Shown one piece after another: positions 7,346 through 14,820 of a stretch of DNA of 17,226 nt; positions within the stretch are counted from its first letter, which is position 1; each line of letters starts with the position of its first letter. Under the pieces are notes generated by a model that ran no database searches, was not told the DNA's origin, and worked only from the letters and a program-made list of their open reading frames with translations. The position numbers and the translations under genes were made by a program. The stretch is from Pleurocapsa sp. MO_226.B13 (GTDB lineage Bacteria; Cyanobacteriota; Cyanobacteriia; Cyanobacteriales; Xenococcaceae), in the NCBI GenBank assembly GCA_030064795.1, contig JASJEI010000205.1, forward strand, positions 1 to 17,226, read 5' to 3'.

Positions 7346-8497
7346 ATGAGTTCTCCTCCTGTCATTATTTTTAATGGTCGCTTACTACCTTCATCTGAGA
7401 CCTTTATTAAGGCTCAGGCCGAGGGATTACAGCAGTTTACACCTTATTTTGTGGGAGCACGCTTAGTGGATGGGCTACCTCTTCCCCCAGAGCGAACAAT
7501 AGTGGTGAACTCTGATAAGCCTTTAGGCAAAATCGAGGAGGTTCTGTTCAAACAAACTGGATTTGCGCCTTACATATATCAAAAACTGCGAACCCTCCAG
7601 CCAAAACTAATTCATGCGCATTTCGGTGTATGTGGAGCACTTGCTCTACCGATTGCCAAAGCAATTGATGTTCCTTTAATTGTGACTTTTCATGGATTTG
7701 ATGCATCCATGACAGATGAATATGCCAGGCGCAATTCCATCAGTACTCGCGTTTACTTGCAACGTCGAGAGCGCTTAAAACGAGAAACACATTTATTTAT
7801 TGCGGTTTCTAATTTCATTAGAAAAAGGCTAGTTAAACAAGGGTTTCCAGAAGACAAAATTCAAGTCCACTATATTGGAATCGATACAGAGCGATTTCAA
7901 CCAGATCCATCCGTATCACGTCAACGTAAGGTGCTTTTTGTAGGGCGATTAGTGGAGAAAAAGGGATGTGAATATCTGATTCGGGCGATGGCGAAGATTC
8001 AAATGACAGAGCCAGAAGTAGAACTCATTATTATTGGGGATGGCCCATTAAGACCAAAATTGGAGACACTTGCCTCTAGGTGCTTAAATCATTATTCATT
8101 TTTAGGTTTGCAATCGCAGGACGTCGTTAAGTTATGGATGAATAGATCAAAAGTGTTTTGTGTACCGAGTATTGAGACTGACGCAGGTGATGCTGAGGGA
8201 TTTGGTATAGTGTTTGCAGAAGCACAAGCAATGGGATTACCAGTTGTTAGTTCTATGTCAGGTGGTATTCCTGAGGCAGTTGCTCACAAGGAAACGGGGT
8301 TTTTAGTGCCAGAGCGAGATTGGGAAGCTATTGCCGAAAATATCTTGCAGTTACTGCAAAATTCAAGTTTGTGGACTCAATTTAGTTTACAAGGGCGAAC
8401 TCGCATTCAGTCTAATTTTGATTTACACAAACAAATTCAATTACTAGAAAACATGTATCAAGATGTGTCTCAGCAACGGCAATGTTCTCCTTCTTGA
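7346..8497 (+). CDS. GT4-type glycosyltransferase (colanic-acid WcaL/AmsK-like)
   Basis: 383 residues from ATG 7346 (a TTG at 7340 is in frame but less likely; the ribosome site is weak for either). GRLLPSSETFIKAQ (11-24) near the N-terminus and LIHAHFGVCGALALP plus VTFHGFDAS (88-121) are characteristic of exopolysaccharide transferases of the WcaL/AmsK type, including the HxHFG acceptor-side motif. The donor domain shows VLFVGRLVEKKGCEYLI (R201, K206), IIIGDGPLRPKLE, and EGFGIVFAEAQAMGLPVV with E284/E292. It should transfer a hexose from a nucleotide sugar to the lipid-linked repeat in the cytosol. It begins 49 bases after the MITE, so the element may have changed how its transcript is started or coupled. 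The sugar specificity is not readable. Confidence 0.87.
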   Translation: MSSPPVIIFNGRLLPSSETFIKAQAEGLQQFTPYFVGARLVDGLPLPPERTIVVNSDKPLGKIEEVLFKQTGFAPYIYQKLRTLQPKLIHAHFGVCGALALPIAKAIDVPLIVTFHGFDASMTDEYARRNSISTRVYLQRRERLKRETHLFIAVSNFIRKRLVKQGFPEDKIQVHYIGIDTERFQPDPSVSRQRKVLFVGRLVEKKGCEYLIRAMAKIQMTEPEVELIIIGDGPLRPKLETLASRCLNHYSFLGLQSQDVVKLWMNRSKVFCVPSIETDAGDAEGFGIVFAEAQAMGLPVVSSMSGGIPEAVAHKETGFLVPERDWEAIAENILQLLQNSSLWTQFSLQGRTRIQSNFDLHKQIQLLENMYQDVSQQRQCSPS

Positions 8498-8528
8498 TTT
8501 AAGAATAATATTTTAGAGCTGAGATAAT

Positions 8529-9695
8529 ATGCGAATACTTAGCGCACATAATAGATACCAAATTCGCGGTGGAGAAGATGAATCCTGCGAGTCTGAACAG
8601 CGGCTTCTCCGCGAAATGGGACATTTAGTTGATGTTTATCAAGAAAATAACGATCGCATTTCATCCCTAAGCAAACTTCAACTTGCACTTCGCACCATCT
8701 GGTCTACTGAAACCTACAAAACTGTTTCCGCTCAACTACAGACAACTCCTTACGATCTCGTCCACGTGCAGAATTTCTTTCCTTTAATTTCTCCTTCCAT
8801 TTATTATGCAGCCCAAAATAAGGGGATTCCAGTCATTCAAACTTTGCGAAACTATCGGTTGCTTTGTCCCAATGCACTATTTTTTCGAGATGGAAAGGTT
8901 TGTGAAGATTGCATGGGTAAACCTATTCCTTACCCTGGTATACTCAATAGCTGCTATCGGGGTAATACGACTGCTAGTATTGCTACTGCTGCCACTATAA
9001 CTATTCATCGTGCATTAGATACTTGGAGCAAAACAGTCGATCGCTTCATTTGTTTAACTCACTTTGCTCGCAACAAATTTATTGAAGGAGGGTTTCCTGC
9101 TAACAAAATTGTTGTAAAACCCAACTTTGTCCACCCAGATCCAGGCATAGGTTATGGTGCAGGAGGTTATGCCCTCTTTGTGGGTCGTCTTTCAGTAGAA
9201 AAAGGACTCGATACCCTCTTAGATGCTTGGGAAATTCTAGATAATCCTTGCCCTCTAATAATTGTTGGGGATGGTCCACTTGCTGAGCAAGTACTACAAG
9301 CAACCCAAGCTAATTCCAATATTGAATGGCTGGGACGCAGACCTATGGCTGAAGTGCATGAGCTGATGGGTAATGCTAATTTTCTAATTTTTCCCTCTAA
9401 ATGGTATGAAACTTTTGGTCGGGTTGCCATAGAAGCATTTGCTAAAGGAACTCCAGTTGTTGCCTCGAATATTGGAGCGATCGCAGAACTAATAAATCAT
9501 GGGCAAACAGGTATTTTGTTCGCTCCCGGTAATGCAAAAGATTTGGCAGATAAAGTTGATTGGTGTTTATCTAACCAATCTAAACTCGCTCAAATGAGAC
9601 CTGAAGCCAGACATGAATTTGAGTCAAAGTTTACCGCAGAAGCTAACTATAAAATGATGATGGAAATATATGCTGCCGTATTGGATGAAAAATAG
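8529..9695 (+). CDS. GT4-type glycosyltransferase with a four-Cys insert
   Basis: 388 residues beginning MRILSAHNRYQIRGGEDESC, the 'HNRYQxRGGED' opening of a well-marked GT4 subgroup. Residues 110-145 carry RLLCPNALFFRDGKVCEDC and SCYRG, four cysteines (C113, C125, C128, C142) that form a probable metal or structural cluster typical of that subgroup. The donor domain has ALFVGRLSVEKGLDTLLDAW (R220, K225), LIIVGDGPLAEQV, and KWYETFGRVAIEAFAKGTPVVAS with E294/E302. The role is sugar transfer in repeat-unit assembly. It follows the previous transferase after 31 bases with a poor ribosome site (GAG five bases ahead of ATG) and is probably in the same transcript. A HIP1 palindrome at 9477 is embedded in the coding sequence. 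Confidence 0.88.
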   Translation: MRILSAHNRYQIRGGEDESCESEQRLLREMGHLVDVYQENNDRISSLSKLQLALRTIWSTETYKTVSAQLQTTPYDLVHVQNFFPLISPSIYYAAQNKGIPVIQTLRNYRLLCPNALFFRDGKVCEDCMGKPIPYPGILNSCYRGNTTASIATAATITIHRALDTWSKTVDRFICLTHFARNKFIEGGFPANKIVVKPNFVHPDPGIGYGAGGYALFVGRLSVEKGLDTLLDAWEILDNPCPLIIVGDGPLAEQVLQATQANSNIEWLGRRPMAEVHELMGNANFLIFPSKWYETFGRVAIEAFAKGTPVVASNIGAIAELINHGQTGILFAPGNAKDLADKVDWCLSNQSKLAQMRPEARHEFESKFTAEANYKMMMEIYAAVLDEK

Positions 9696-9728
9696 CACAA
9701 AAGAAGATTTAGCAAAATTACAAAATCT

Positions 9729-11099
9729 TTGATCGGGAAAGTGAAATTAGTAAATAATTTATCCTTAAAAAGGAAGAGAAATAAATATTTTAGAACCTCA
9801 ACGATTATTATTATCGCTTTTTTAAGCGCTTTTTTTCCGAGAGTACTCAATACGTTAGGGGCTCCCTCTCCAATCAATTTCCTTCATTTTTTTACCGTAG
9901 CAGTTACATTTTGCGTTGCGTTAACAACAACAGGAATAAGAAATCGAAGTCAAATTAGCACTATTTATTTATTAAACGCTCTAATAGCTGTTTTTTTATG
10001 CTGTATCTTGATTAGTTCGATTGTGAATGATGCAGGCATTGTCAACGGAATCTTGGCTTTTTTATTATGGATAGAACCTTTTTTGTTAATCATATCTATT
10101 CTTTGTTTGCCTAATCACGAAGAAATTCTCGGTAGGATTCGCAAATGTATCGTTTATTCTTTATTTTTTCATACCTTCCTCGCTTTCGTGCAACATTATA
10201 TTTTAAACCTACAACATTTAAGTGGTCTTGAGGATAACATTCAGGGCGTTTTTTATAGATCGGGAGGAGGACATGTTGTAGGTGCATCGGTTGCCCTAAC
10301 ATTTGGTATTTATTTTTTGGTAACGGCTAAACAAGTAAAAATTCCGCTTCGTATTTTGTTTCTTGCAGCTGCGTTTTGGCACATGATTCTAGCCGATGCA
10401 AAACAAGTTCTCCTCTCACTCATTGTTGGAGGAATATTATTACTGCTCGTGAAGTTTAAAAATATCATAGAAGCATTGAAATATGTCTTTGTTTTCCTGC
10501 TGTTAGCTTATGTCCTATTTTGGTGCATTCAAAATCTAGAAGCCTTTAGCGCATTTAACACCTGGATAAGACCAGAAATTTATGGACCAGATGGAGAAGC
10601 TACCCTCCTTAAATCAGCCACTTTCCGAATTGTTCCAACTTTTTATGAGTCTCCTCTAAATTGGTTATTTGGTCTTGGTCCTGGTCACACAGTCGATCGA
10701 TTGGGAGGTTGGATGCTTAGAGAATATGACGATTTGCTAATGCCACTTGGTGCTACAGTCCACCCTGCAAGTAGAGCAGTCTGGCATGCTGTTGGGTCTA
10801 GTTGGCTTGGGAATCAATCAAGCATGTTTTCCCCATTGTTTGGCTGGGCGGCACTCTGGGGTGACTTGGGTTTTTTAGGTCTAGCAGCCTACTTGGGAAT
10901 TGGTTTGATTATTTATTTGAGAATTTGTATTAATGATGTTTCCAAGTTTTTGCTATTTAGTGTGGTTGCGGTCGGTGGAATTTTTTCTCAAATGCAAGAA
11001 CCTGGATATATGTTGACCATTGCAGCATTGCTTGGTCTTAACTGGCATGAGCAACAAATTACAATTAAATCCCGTAAACCAACCTCCAAGAGCCAGTAA
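9729..11099 (+). CDS. O-antigen ligase / polysaccharide polymerase-like membrane protein
   Basis: About 456 residues, strongly hydrophobic, with roughly ten membrane-spanning stretches, beginning with a basic N-terminus (LKRKRNKY) before TSTIIIIAFLSAFF. A large polar segment near residues 270-360 contains FGLGPGHTVDRLGGW and looks like the periplasmic loop of the Wzy/WaaL superfamily (O-antigen_lig type). Such proteins join lipid-linked repeat units into chains or onto an acceptor on the outer face of the membrane. The start is uncertain: TTG 9729 has no clear ribosome site, GTG 9741 is an alternative, and no ATG lies in the first 50 codons. The stop is TAA 11097-11099. It follows the transferases by 33 bases and is the only polymerase candidate in the window. 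Polymerase and ligase cannot be told apart by eye. Confidence 0.78.
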   Translation: MIGKVKLVNNLSLKRKRNKYFRTSTIIIIAFLSAFFPRVLNTLGAPSPINFLHFFTVAVTFCVALTTTGIRNRSQISTIYLLNALIAVFLCCILISSIVNDAGIVNGILAFLLWIEPFLLIISILCLPNHEEILGRIRKCIVYSLFFHTFLAFVQHYILNLQHLSGLEDNIQGVFYRSGGGHVVGASVALTFGIYFLVTAKQVKIPLRILFLAAAFWHMILADAKQVLLSLIVGGILLLLVKFKNIIEALKYVFVFLLLAYVLFWCIQNLEAFSAFNTWIRPEIYGPDGEATLLKSATFRIVPTFYESPLNWLFGLGPGHTVDRLGGWMLREYDDLLMPLGATVHPASRAVWHAVGSSWLGNQSSMFSPLFGWAALWGDLGFLGLAAYLGIGLIIYLRICINDVSKFLLFSVVAVGGIFSQMQEPGYMLTIAALLGLNWHEQQITIKSRKPTSKSQ

Positions 11100-11135
11100 A
11101 TGTAGTTTGGAGAGTACCCACATTTCTCACAAATT

Positions 11136-11172
11136 CTGCGATTGGGCTCTGCCCACTGCGAAGCAATCGCAG
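11136..11172. repeat. REP-like palindromic repeat
   Basis: The 146-base gap between the polymerase and the beta-helix gene holds CTGCGATTG (11136-11144), a small inner hairpin GGGC-TCT-GCCC (11144-11154), and the complement CAATCGCAG (11164-11172). It resembles the short HIP1-related palindromes scattered through cyanobacterial genomes (GGCTCTGCCC and ACTGCGAAGC motifs beside GCGAT). No T-run follows, so it is not a standard terminator, though the hairpin could stabilise the upstream mRNA end. Confidence 0.55.
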
Positions 11173-11245
11173 TCGCTGAAAGCCTTATTCAATCTAGGGT
11201 TGTTTATATTAAAGTTTTGGTCTTATAGTCGAGAGCGTCTACAAC

Positions 11246-13216
11246 ATGGATATTTTTAGTTTAATTGTTATTATTGGCACATTGAATCTGAGGTGTTTAT
11301 CTGATATTAGTTACACTTCAAACGTAGACTACTATTCACCAAGTCTCGAAAAGCATTTGGATACTCCATATAAGATGGAAGAAAAAACCATCATCCTAGA
11401 GCTAATACAAGATATTGCCCAATTCGTATCACAATTCCTGCCAAACTCAACTGGGTCTCACACTAACCAAACTCCAGCTTCGCGTCACGATCGTGCCTCA
11501 GTTACATTTCCCGATGATAGTGGAGTCATTGATGTGACTCGTGCTCCCTACGGAGCTATTCCCAATGATGACAAAGATGATACGGCAGCCATTCAGAAAG
11601 CTTTGGATAAGGGAGCCAGCAGTAATCATATTATCTATCTTCCTGAAGGTACATATCTGGTATCCGATCGCTTAGACTGGCCCAAAGGCGATCGCTCAGG
11701 TTTGGAGCATAAACGCACTATCTTGCAAGGCGAAAGCCGCGATCGCACCATCATCAAGCTACAGGACAATGCATCCGATTATCAAGACCCCAGCAATCCC
11801 CAGGCAGTAATCTGGACAGGGACTACTCCAGCCCAACGGTTTCGTAATGCCATCCGCGATCTGACCGTTAACACCGGAACAGGTAATCCAGGAGCAATTG
11901 GAATTCAGTTTATTGCTAATAACCAGGGTGGTATTCGCAATGTCGCCATCGTTTCTCAAGATGGTCAGGGTCAAGTTGGACTGGACATGAAATATACCGA
12001 TGAAATTGGGCCGCTTTATGTGAATGGGCTGCATGTTAGCGGATTTGACTACGGCATCCAGACATATTGGAAAACTGCCAGTATCACCTTTGAAAATATC
12101 ACCCTAGAAAATCAAAACTTATTAGGATGGGAAAACTTTGGACAGACAATCTTTATTCGAGGACTACAAAGCATTAATGCAGTCACAGCCCTAAAAAATG
12201 TTAAAGACAGCCCTGGAGCGGTTACCCTAATTGATGCCAATTTAGTGGGAACAGATGATGCTATTGATGTGCCTGCCATTCTTAACCAAAAGGAGATGTT
12301 TTTGCGCAACATTGAGACTTCAGGCTATAGTATGGCAGTAAAGCATGACGACAAAGGACGTGGTAACGAACCTGGCATAACTGGGCCTAATATCGATGAA
12401 TGGATATCCCATGGAGAACAACTTAACTCCAGGTTTAAAAGTACTAATGCATCCCTGAATCTCCCTATTCAGGATACCCCCATTGTAATCTGGGATAATC
12501 TGTCGGACTGGACCAGCCCTCTACAGTTTGGCGGTCGGCCTAATGATGATATTGATGACACAGCAGCAATTCAGGCTGCAATTGATTCGGGTGCGACAAC
12601 AGTATATCTGCCCAACGGTGTTTGGAACATCAGCGATACATTAGAATTGCGAGGTAAAGTTCGGCGATTTCTGGGAACTGAATCAATTATTGTTGGTAAT
12701 GCAGCAACAATTAAGTTTCTCAATAGTATCCACCCTAATGTTCAAATAGAACGGATGGATATGCGAGGAACGGTGGATATTGTCCATGCTTCTGAACAAA
12801 ACTTGATTCTTTCAAGTTTGACCATGTCAGGGCGATATCACAACACTAATATCGGAGATCTCTTTATTGAAGATGTTGTAGGTGGCCCATTTTACTTCTT
12901 AAACCAAAACGTCTGGGCGCGCCAGATCAATCAAGAAACTGATACTCAAACAACGGTTGACACAGCCAAAATTGTAAATGATGGAGGTAATTTGTGGATT
13001 CTCGGTCTTAAAACTGAGCGTCCTGGAACGATTATTCAAACAATCAATGGAGGTCAAACCGAAGTAATTGGAGGGTTTATTTACTCTACAGGAACAGAAA
13101 AAATCGAGCCTGCTTTTATCAATCGTGAATCATCTCTGAGTTTAGCAGGGGTCATCGAGAGAAACTTTAACGGCTATCCATTTAAAATTTGGATAAAAGA
13201 AACTCAAAATAATTAA
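11246..13216 (+). CDS. Large pectate-lyase-superfamily beta-helix protein with two N-cap motifs
   Basis: 656 residues. GAGAG (11231-11235) lies ten bases before ATG 11246; ATG 11375 (MEEKTIIL) is an alternative that would drop a hydrophobic N-terminus (FSLIVIIGTLNL) that may act as a weak signal or anchor. The segment at residues 93-140 (VIDVTRAPYGAIPNDDKDDT, then AAIQKALDKG, then IIYLPEGTYLVSD) is the start of a Pectate_lyase_3 / GH28-related right-handed beta-helix. The same pattern recurs at 426-460 (LQFGGRPNDDIDDTAAIQAA, then VYLPNGVWNISD), so the protein has two tandem helices or a repeated N-cap. Family members cleave, epimerise or bind acidic polysaccharides. Next to an exopolysaccharide cluster, trimming or modification of the exported polymer is likely. 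Catalytic residues cannot be assigned by eye. Confidence 0.78.
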   Translation: MDIFSLIVIIGTLNLRCLSDISYTSNVDYYSPSLEKHLDTPYKMEEKTIILELIQDIAQFVSQFLPNSTGSHTNQTPASRHDRASVTFPDDSGVIDVTRAPYGAIPNDDKDDTAAIQKALDKGASSNHIIYLPEGTYLVSDRLDWPKGDRSGLEHKRTILQGESRDRTIIKLQDNASDYQDPSNPQAVIWTGTTPAQRFRNAIRDLTVNTGTGNPGAIGIQFIANNQGGIRNVAIVSQDGQGQVGLDMKYTDEIGPLYVNGLHVSGFDYGIQTYWKTASITFENITLENQNLLGWENFGQTIFIRGLQSINAVTALKNVKDSPGAVTLIDANLVGTDDAIDVPAILNQKEMFLRNIETSGYSMAVKHDDKGRGNEPGITGPNIDEWISHGEQLNSRFKSTNASLNLPIQDTPIVIWDNLSDWTSPLQFGGRPNDDIDDTAAIQAAIDSGATTVYLPNGVWNISDTLELRGKVRRFLGTESIIVGNAATIKFLNSIHPNVQIERMDMRGTVDIVHASEQNLILSSLTMSGRYHNTNIGDLFIEDVVGGPFYFLNQNVWARQINQETDTQTTVDTAKIVNDGGNLWILGLKTERPGTIIQTINGGQTEVIGGFIYSTGTEKIEPAFINRESSLSLAGVIERNFNGYPFKIWIKETQNN

Positions 13217-13227
13217 ACACGATCTTT

Positions 13228-13323
13228 CTAAATAATTGGCGTCAGGTCAATTCCTAAGGTGATTTTATAGAAAATATCTTTGGCTCTTCCGATTTGGTTA
13301 TGCTTAAAAGAAGCGCGATCGCG
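13228..13323 (-). other. Open stretch on the minus strand, possible gene fragment
   Basis: Between the beta-helix gene and the gmd fragment, the minus strand is open for about 31 codons up to the stop at 13230-13228, encoding a peptide that includes KHNQIGRAKDIFYKITLGID. The composition is protein-like, but there is no convincing start and I do not recognise a family. It may be a further scrap of a lost gene, in keeping with the pieces that follow. Confidence 0.2.
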
Positions 13324-13325
13324 CT
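13312..13325. repeat. Extended HIP1 palindrome
   Basis: AGCGCGATCGCGCT is a perfect 14-bp palindrome centred on a HIP1 octamer. It lies immediately upstream of the gmd fragment, near the first breakpoint of the gene-scrap region. Confidence 0.6.
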
Positions 13326-13340
13326 AGGATCACCAAAAGC

Positions 13341-13437
13341 TGGGAAGAGCCTCTATTAATTGGCGATCCTACTAAAACCCAAGAAAAACTAGGTTGGCAA
13401 CCTTCGGTCACGTTTGAAGAACTAGTTAAATTAACGA
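13341..13437 (+). pseudogene. gmd: 3' fragment of GDP-mannose 4,6-dehydratase
   Basis: The frame reads WEEPLLIGDPTKTQEKLGWQ followed by PSVTFEELVKLTR. This matches the well-known C-terminus of GDP-mannose 4,6-dehydratase ('..[24 protein letters not shown]'), the enzyme that starts GDP-fucose and GDP-rhamnose synthesis from GDP-mannose. Only about 30 of roughly 350 residues remain. There is no start, and the frame runs on into unrelated sequence because it joins the dnaB fragment directly. It is a dead remnant. An intact gmd elsewhere in the genome could still feed the glycan cluster. Confidence 0.72.
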
Positions 13438-13620
13438 GGCAAACTTACCTCCAGCTAATATTGAAGCGGAAGAAGCAATTTTAGGCGGTATTTTGTTCGA
13501 TCCTCAAGCAATTAGTAGGATAGAAGTTGGGCTTAATCCCCAAGCTTTTTATAGCACCGCTCATCAAGAGATATATCAAACCTGTCTCCAACTTCATCAC
13601 CAAGGCAAATCGACTGATTT
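13433..13620 (+). pseudogene. dnaB: 5' fragment of replicative DNA helicase dnaB
   Basis: A frame different from that of the preceding fragment reads NLPPANIEAEEAILGGILFD, then PQAISRIEVGLNPQAFYSTA and HQEIYQTCLQLHHQGKSTDF. This is the N-terminal domain of DnaB (normally '..LPPQNIEAEEAILGGILLDPEAI...FY..AHQ.IY.A...L...G.PTD'). It covers about 60 residues and then hits TAG 13630-13632 where homology to the next fragment begins. The ATPase domain is absent. No start codon or ribosome site is evident, so it is a remnant of a duplicated or transferred dnaB, for example from a mobile element or phage or from the host gene. Confidence 0.8.
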
Positions 13621-13836
13621 TATTACGCCATAGCCTCTTTGAGTTGTAACGATCGAGTAAAAGAAGTAGACGCACGACCAAGCGATGCGATCGCTTTAGC
13701 ATTAATAAAAAACAGTCCTATCTATGTTAACGAAGCAGTAATGGAAGAAGCATCAATCATAGCTCCATCCGATATTGAAGGTATGCCAACTGGTAGAGGA
13801 TTGAGCAACTTCAAAAACGAATACGAAAAGGAATGA
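13618..13836 (+). pseudogene. 3' fragment of a bifunctional nuclease (BFN/DUF151) gene
   Basis: In frame from 13618 the sequence reads FYYAIASLSCNDRVKEVDAR, then PSDAIALALIKNSPIYVNEA and VMEEASI. The block 'VDARPSDAIALALR...PI.V.EEV..DASI' is the signature of the DUF151 bifunctional (DNase/RNase) family, about 165 residues when whole. Roughly the first half is missing. A TTG at 13639 could start a 65-residue product, but it lacks a ribosome site. After the TGA at 13834-13836 the same frame stays open for 37 more codons to TGA 13948-13950 (KKQENFQQIRQEGKQSREEN...), either a nonsense mutation inside the original tail or another fused scrap. Active nuclease is unlikely. Confidence 0.72.
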
Positions 13837-13950
13837 CAAAAGAAACAGGAAAATTTTCAGCAAATAAGACAAGAAGGAAAACAAAGTAGAGAAGAAAATT
13901 TTAAAACAATAAAAAACGAAGCAATCAAGTTTTTATTTAATCAGGATTGA

Positions 13951-14199
13951 GTCCGACAAAGCTTTTATGCAACATTATTATTTCCATCATCGCATTGGTT
14001 CCGTTCAGGCGATCGCATTTTCAATAAGAAAATACTGGATTTAGAGCGATCTTGATTATTGTTTTTGAATGGCTCGATCGCCGTTTTTTCAGTCTGGCGA
14101 CGCTTTATTTCAAATATTTTTTGGAGGTGTAATATGGGGATCGCATTTGTTTCAGACCTACGCCGATCGCCCTAAAGACATAAGATAAATATTTCACAA
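13951..14199. other. Gene-free spacer with HIP1 sites
   Basis: This stretch lies between the bfn remnant and the toxin gene. It contains one complete HIP1 octamer (14009-14016) and several partial ones (CGATCG), and a small start-stop unit at 14134-14175 described separately. No protein-coding frame, tRNA or clear terminator is evident. Confidence 0.5.
14134..14175 (+). other. 13-codon mini-ORF behind a strong ribosome site
   Basis: GGAGGT (14123-14128) stands five bases before ATG 14134, the best Shine-Dalgarno in the window. The frame encodes MGIAFVSDLRRSP and stops at TAA 14173-14175. It may be the surviving 5' end of a deleted gene, with its ribosome site intact, or a leader peptide. No downstream gene on this strand follows closely, so a remnant is more likely. 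Confidence 0.3.
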
Positions 14200-14577
14200 T
14201 CAACATTTAATAGTTTTGACTTCGTAAGCTTCAAACTTGCGATCGCGTGTGACAATTATCGAATTTTCATAAATTGCTTGAGCGATTAAAATACGATCGA
14301 AGGGATCTTGATGGTGTAGGGGTAATTTTTCTACGGTTAAAGCATGGTCGATGCTAATAGCCAAAGGGGTGAATTTTTTCTCTTCTATTTGTATGCTTAA
14401 ATCGTCTGGTGCTTGCAACTTTCCCAAAGATTTTTTAATCGCTATTTCCCAGGCAGAGGCAGCAGAAACGAACACGATATTATCTGGATCTGCGATCGCG
14501 TTTTTTGCTTCAACCGCAAGAGTAGAATCTTTGCTTAACCACCAAATCAAAGCATGAGTATCCAGCAATAATTGCAT
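14200..14577 (-). CDS. vapC: PIN-domain ribonuclease toxin (VapC-type)
   Basis: 125 residues, the usual VapC size. All four acidic positions of the PIN active site are visible: D6 in LLLDTHALIWW, E44 in SAWEIAIKK, D94 in HHQDPFDRILIAQA, and D112 in VTRDRKFEAY. These coordinate Mg/Mn for single-strand RNA cleavage; the family commonly targets tRNA or rRNA, and the target here is unknown. The start codon overlaps the antitoxin stop by one base (TAATG at 14577), giving translational coupling so that toxin is made only behind antitoxin. The gene is complete, with no visible damage. The DTHALIWWL and DPFDR signatures belong to the VapC subgroup often paired with Phd/YefM-type antitoxins, as seen here. 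Confidence 0.92.
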   Translation of the reverse strand: MQLLLDTHALIWWLSKDSTLAVEAKNAIADPDNIVFVSAASAWEIAIKKSLGKLQAPDDLSIQIEEKKFTPLAISIDHALTVEKLPLHHQDPFDRILIAQAIYENSIIVTRDRKFEAYEVKTIKC

Positions 14578-14819
14578 TACTCATCTTCTCCGATAAAACC
14601 CTGGAGAATATCGGTAGAGAGTTCATCGTCGAAGTCATCGCTCATAATTACCTTACCTTCCCAGCCACCTGGAGTTCTTGGTTGCTTATCTTCTTGATAG
14701 GGAATCAACTTTACTAAAGGCTTTCCTGCCTTAGCAATTACAATCTCTTCTCCTGCCAATGCCGACTCTATTAGTTTTGATAGTTGCGATTTTGCTTCGT
14801 GAATATTAGATATTTTCAT
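14577..14819 (-). CDS. Phd/YefM-family antitoxin
   Basis: 80 residues. MKISNIHEAKSQLSKLIESA followed by LAGEEIVIAKAGKPLVKLIP is the Phd/YefM DNA-binding fold: a beta strand, a helix beginning EAKSQLS, and the 'G.P..KL.P' strand. The acidic, poorly ordered C-terminus (SDDFDDELSTDILQGFIGED) is the part expected to wrap and block the PIN toxin's active site. It is the first gene of a two-gene operon with vapC. Proteins of this type repress their own promoter, and two overlapping perfect palindromes directly upstream fit that role. No good ribosome site is visible before the ATG (14819-14817), so translation may start on a short leader. Confidence 0.9.
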   Translation of the reverse strand: MKISNIHEAKSQLSKLIESALAGEEIVIAKAGKPLVKLIPYQEDKQPRTPGGWEGKVIMSDDFDDELSTDILQGFIGEDE

Positions 14820-14820
14820 C

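Noticed and set aside
9647..9877. A 76-codon minus-strand frame with a hydrophobic stretch
   Set aside because: It is antisense to the end of the glycosyltransferase and the first membrane segment of the polymerase; hydrophobicity arises from the AT-rich complement.
13481..13702. A 73-codon minus-strand frame
   Set aside because: It runs antisense across the recognisable dnaB and BFN fragments and their junction, so it is a shadow.
14076..14100. Possible rho-independent terminator (TCGCC, T-run, GGCGA)
   Set aside because: The T-run is in the loop rather than after the stem, and the stem is only five pairs.
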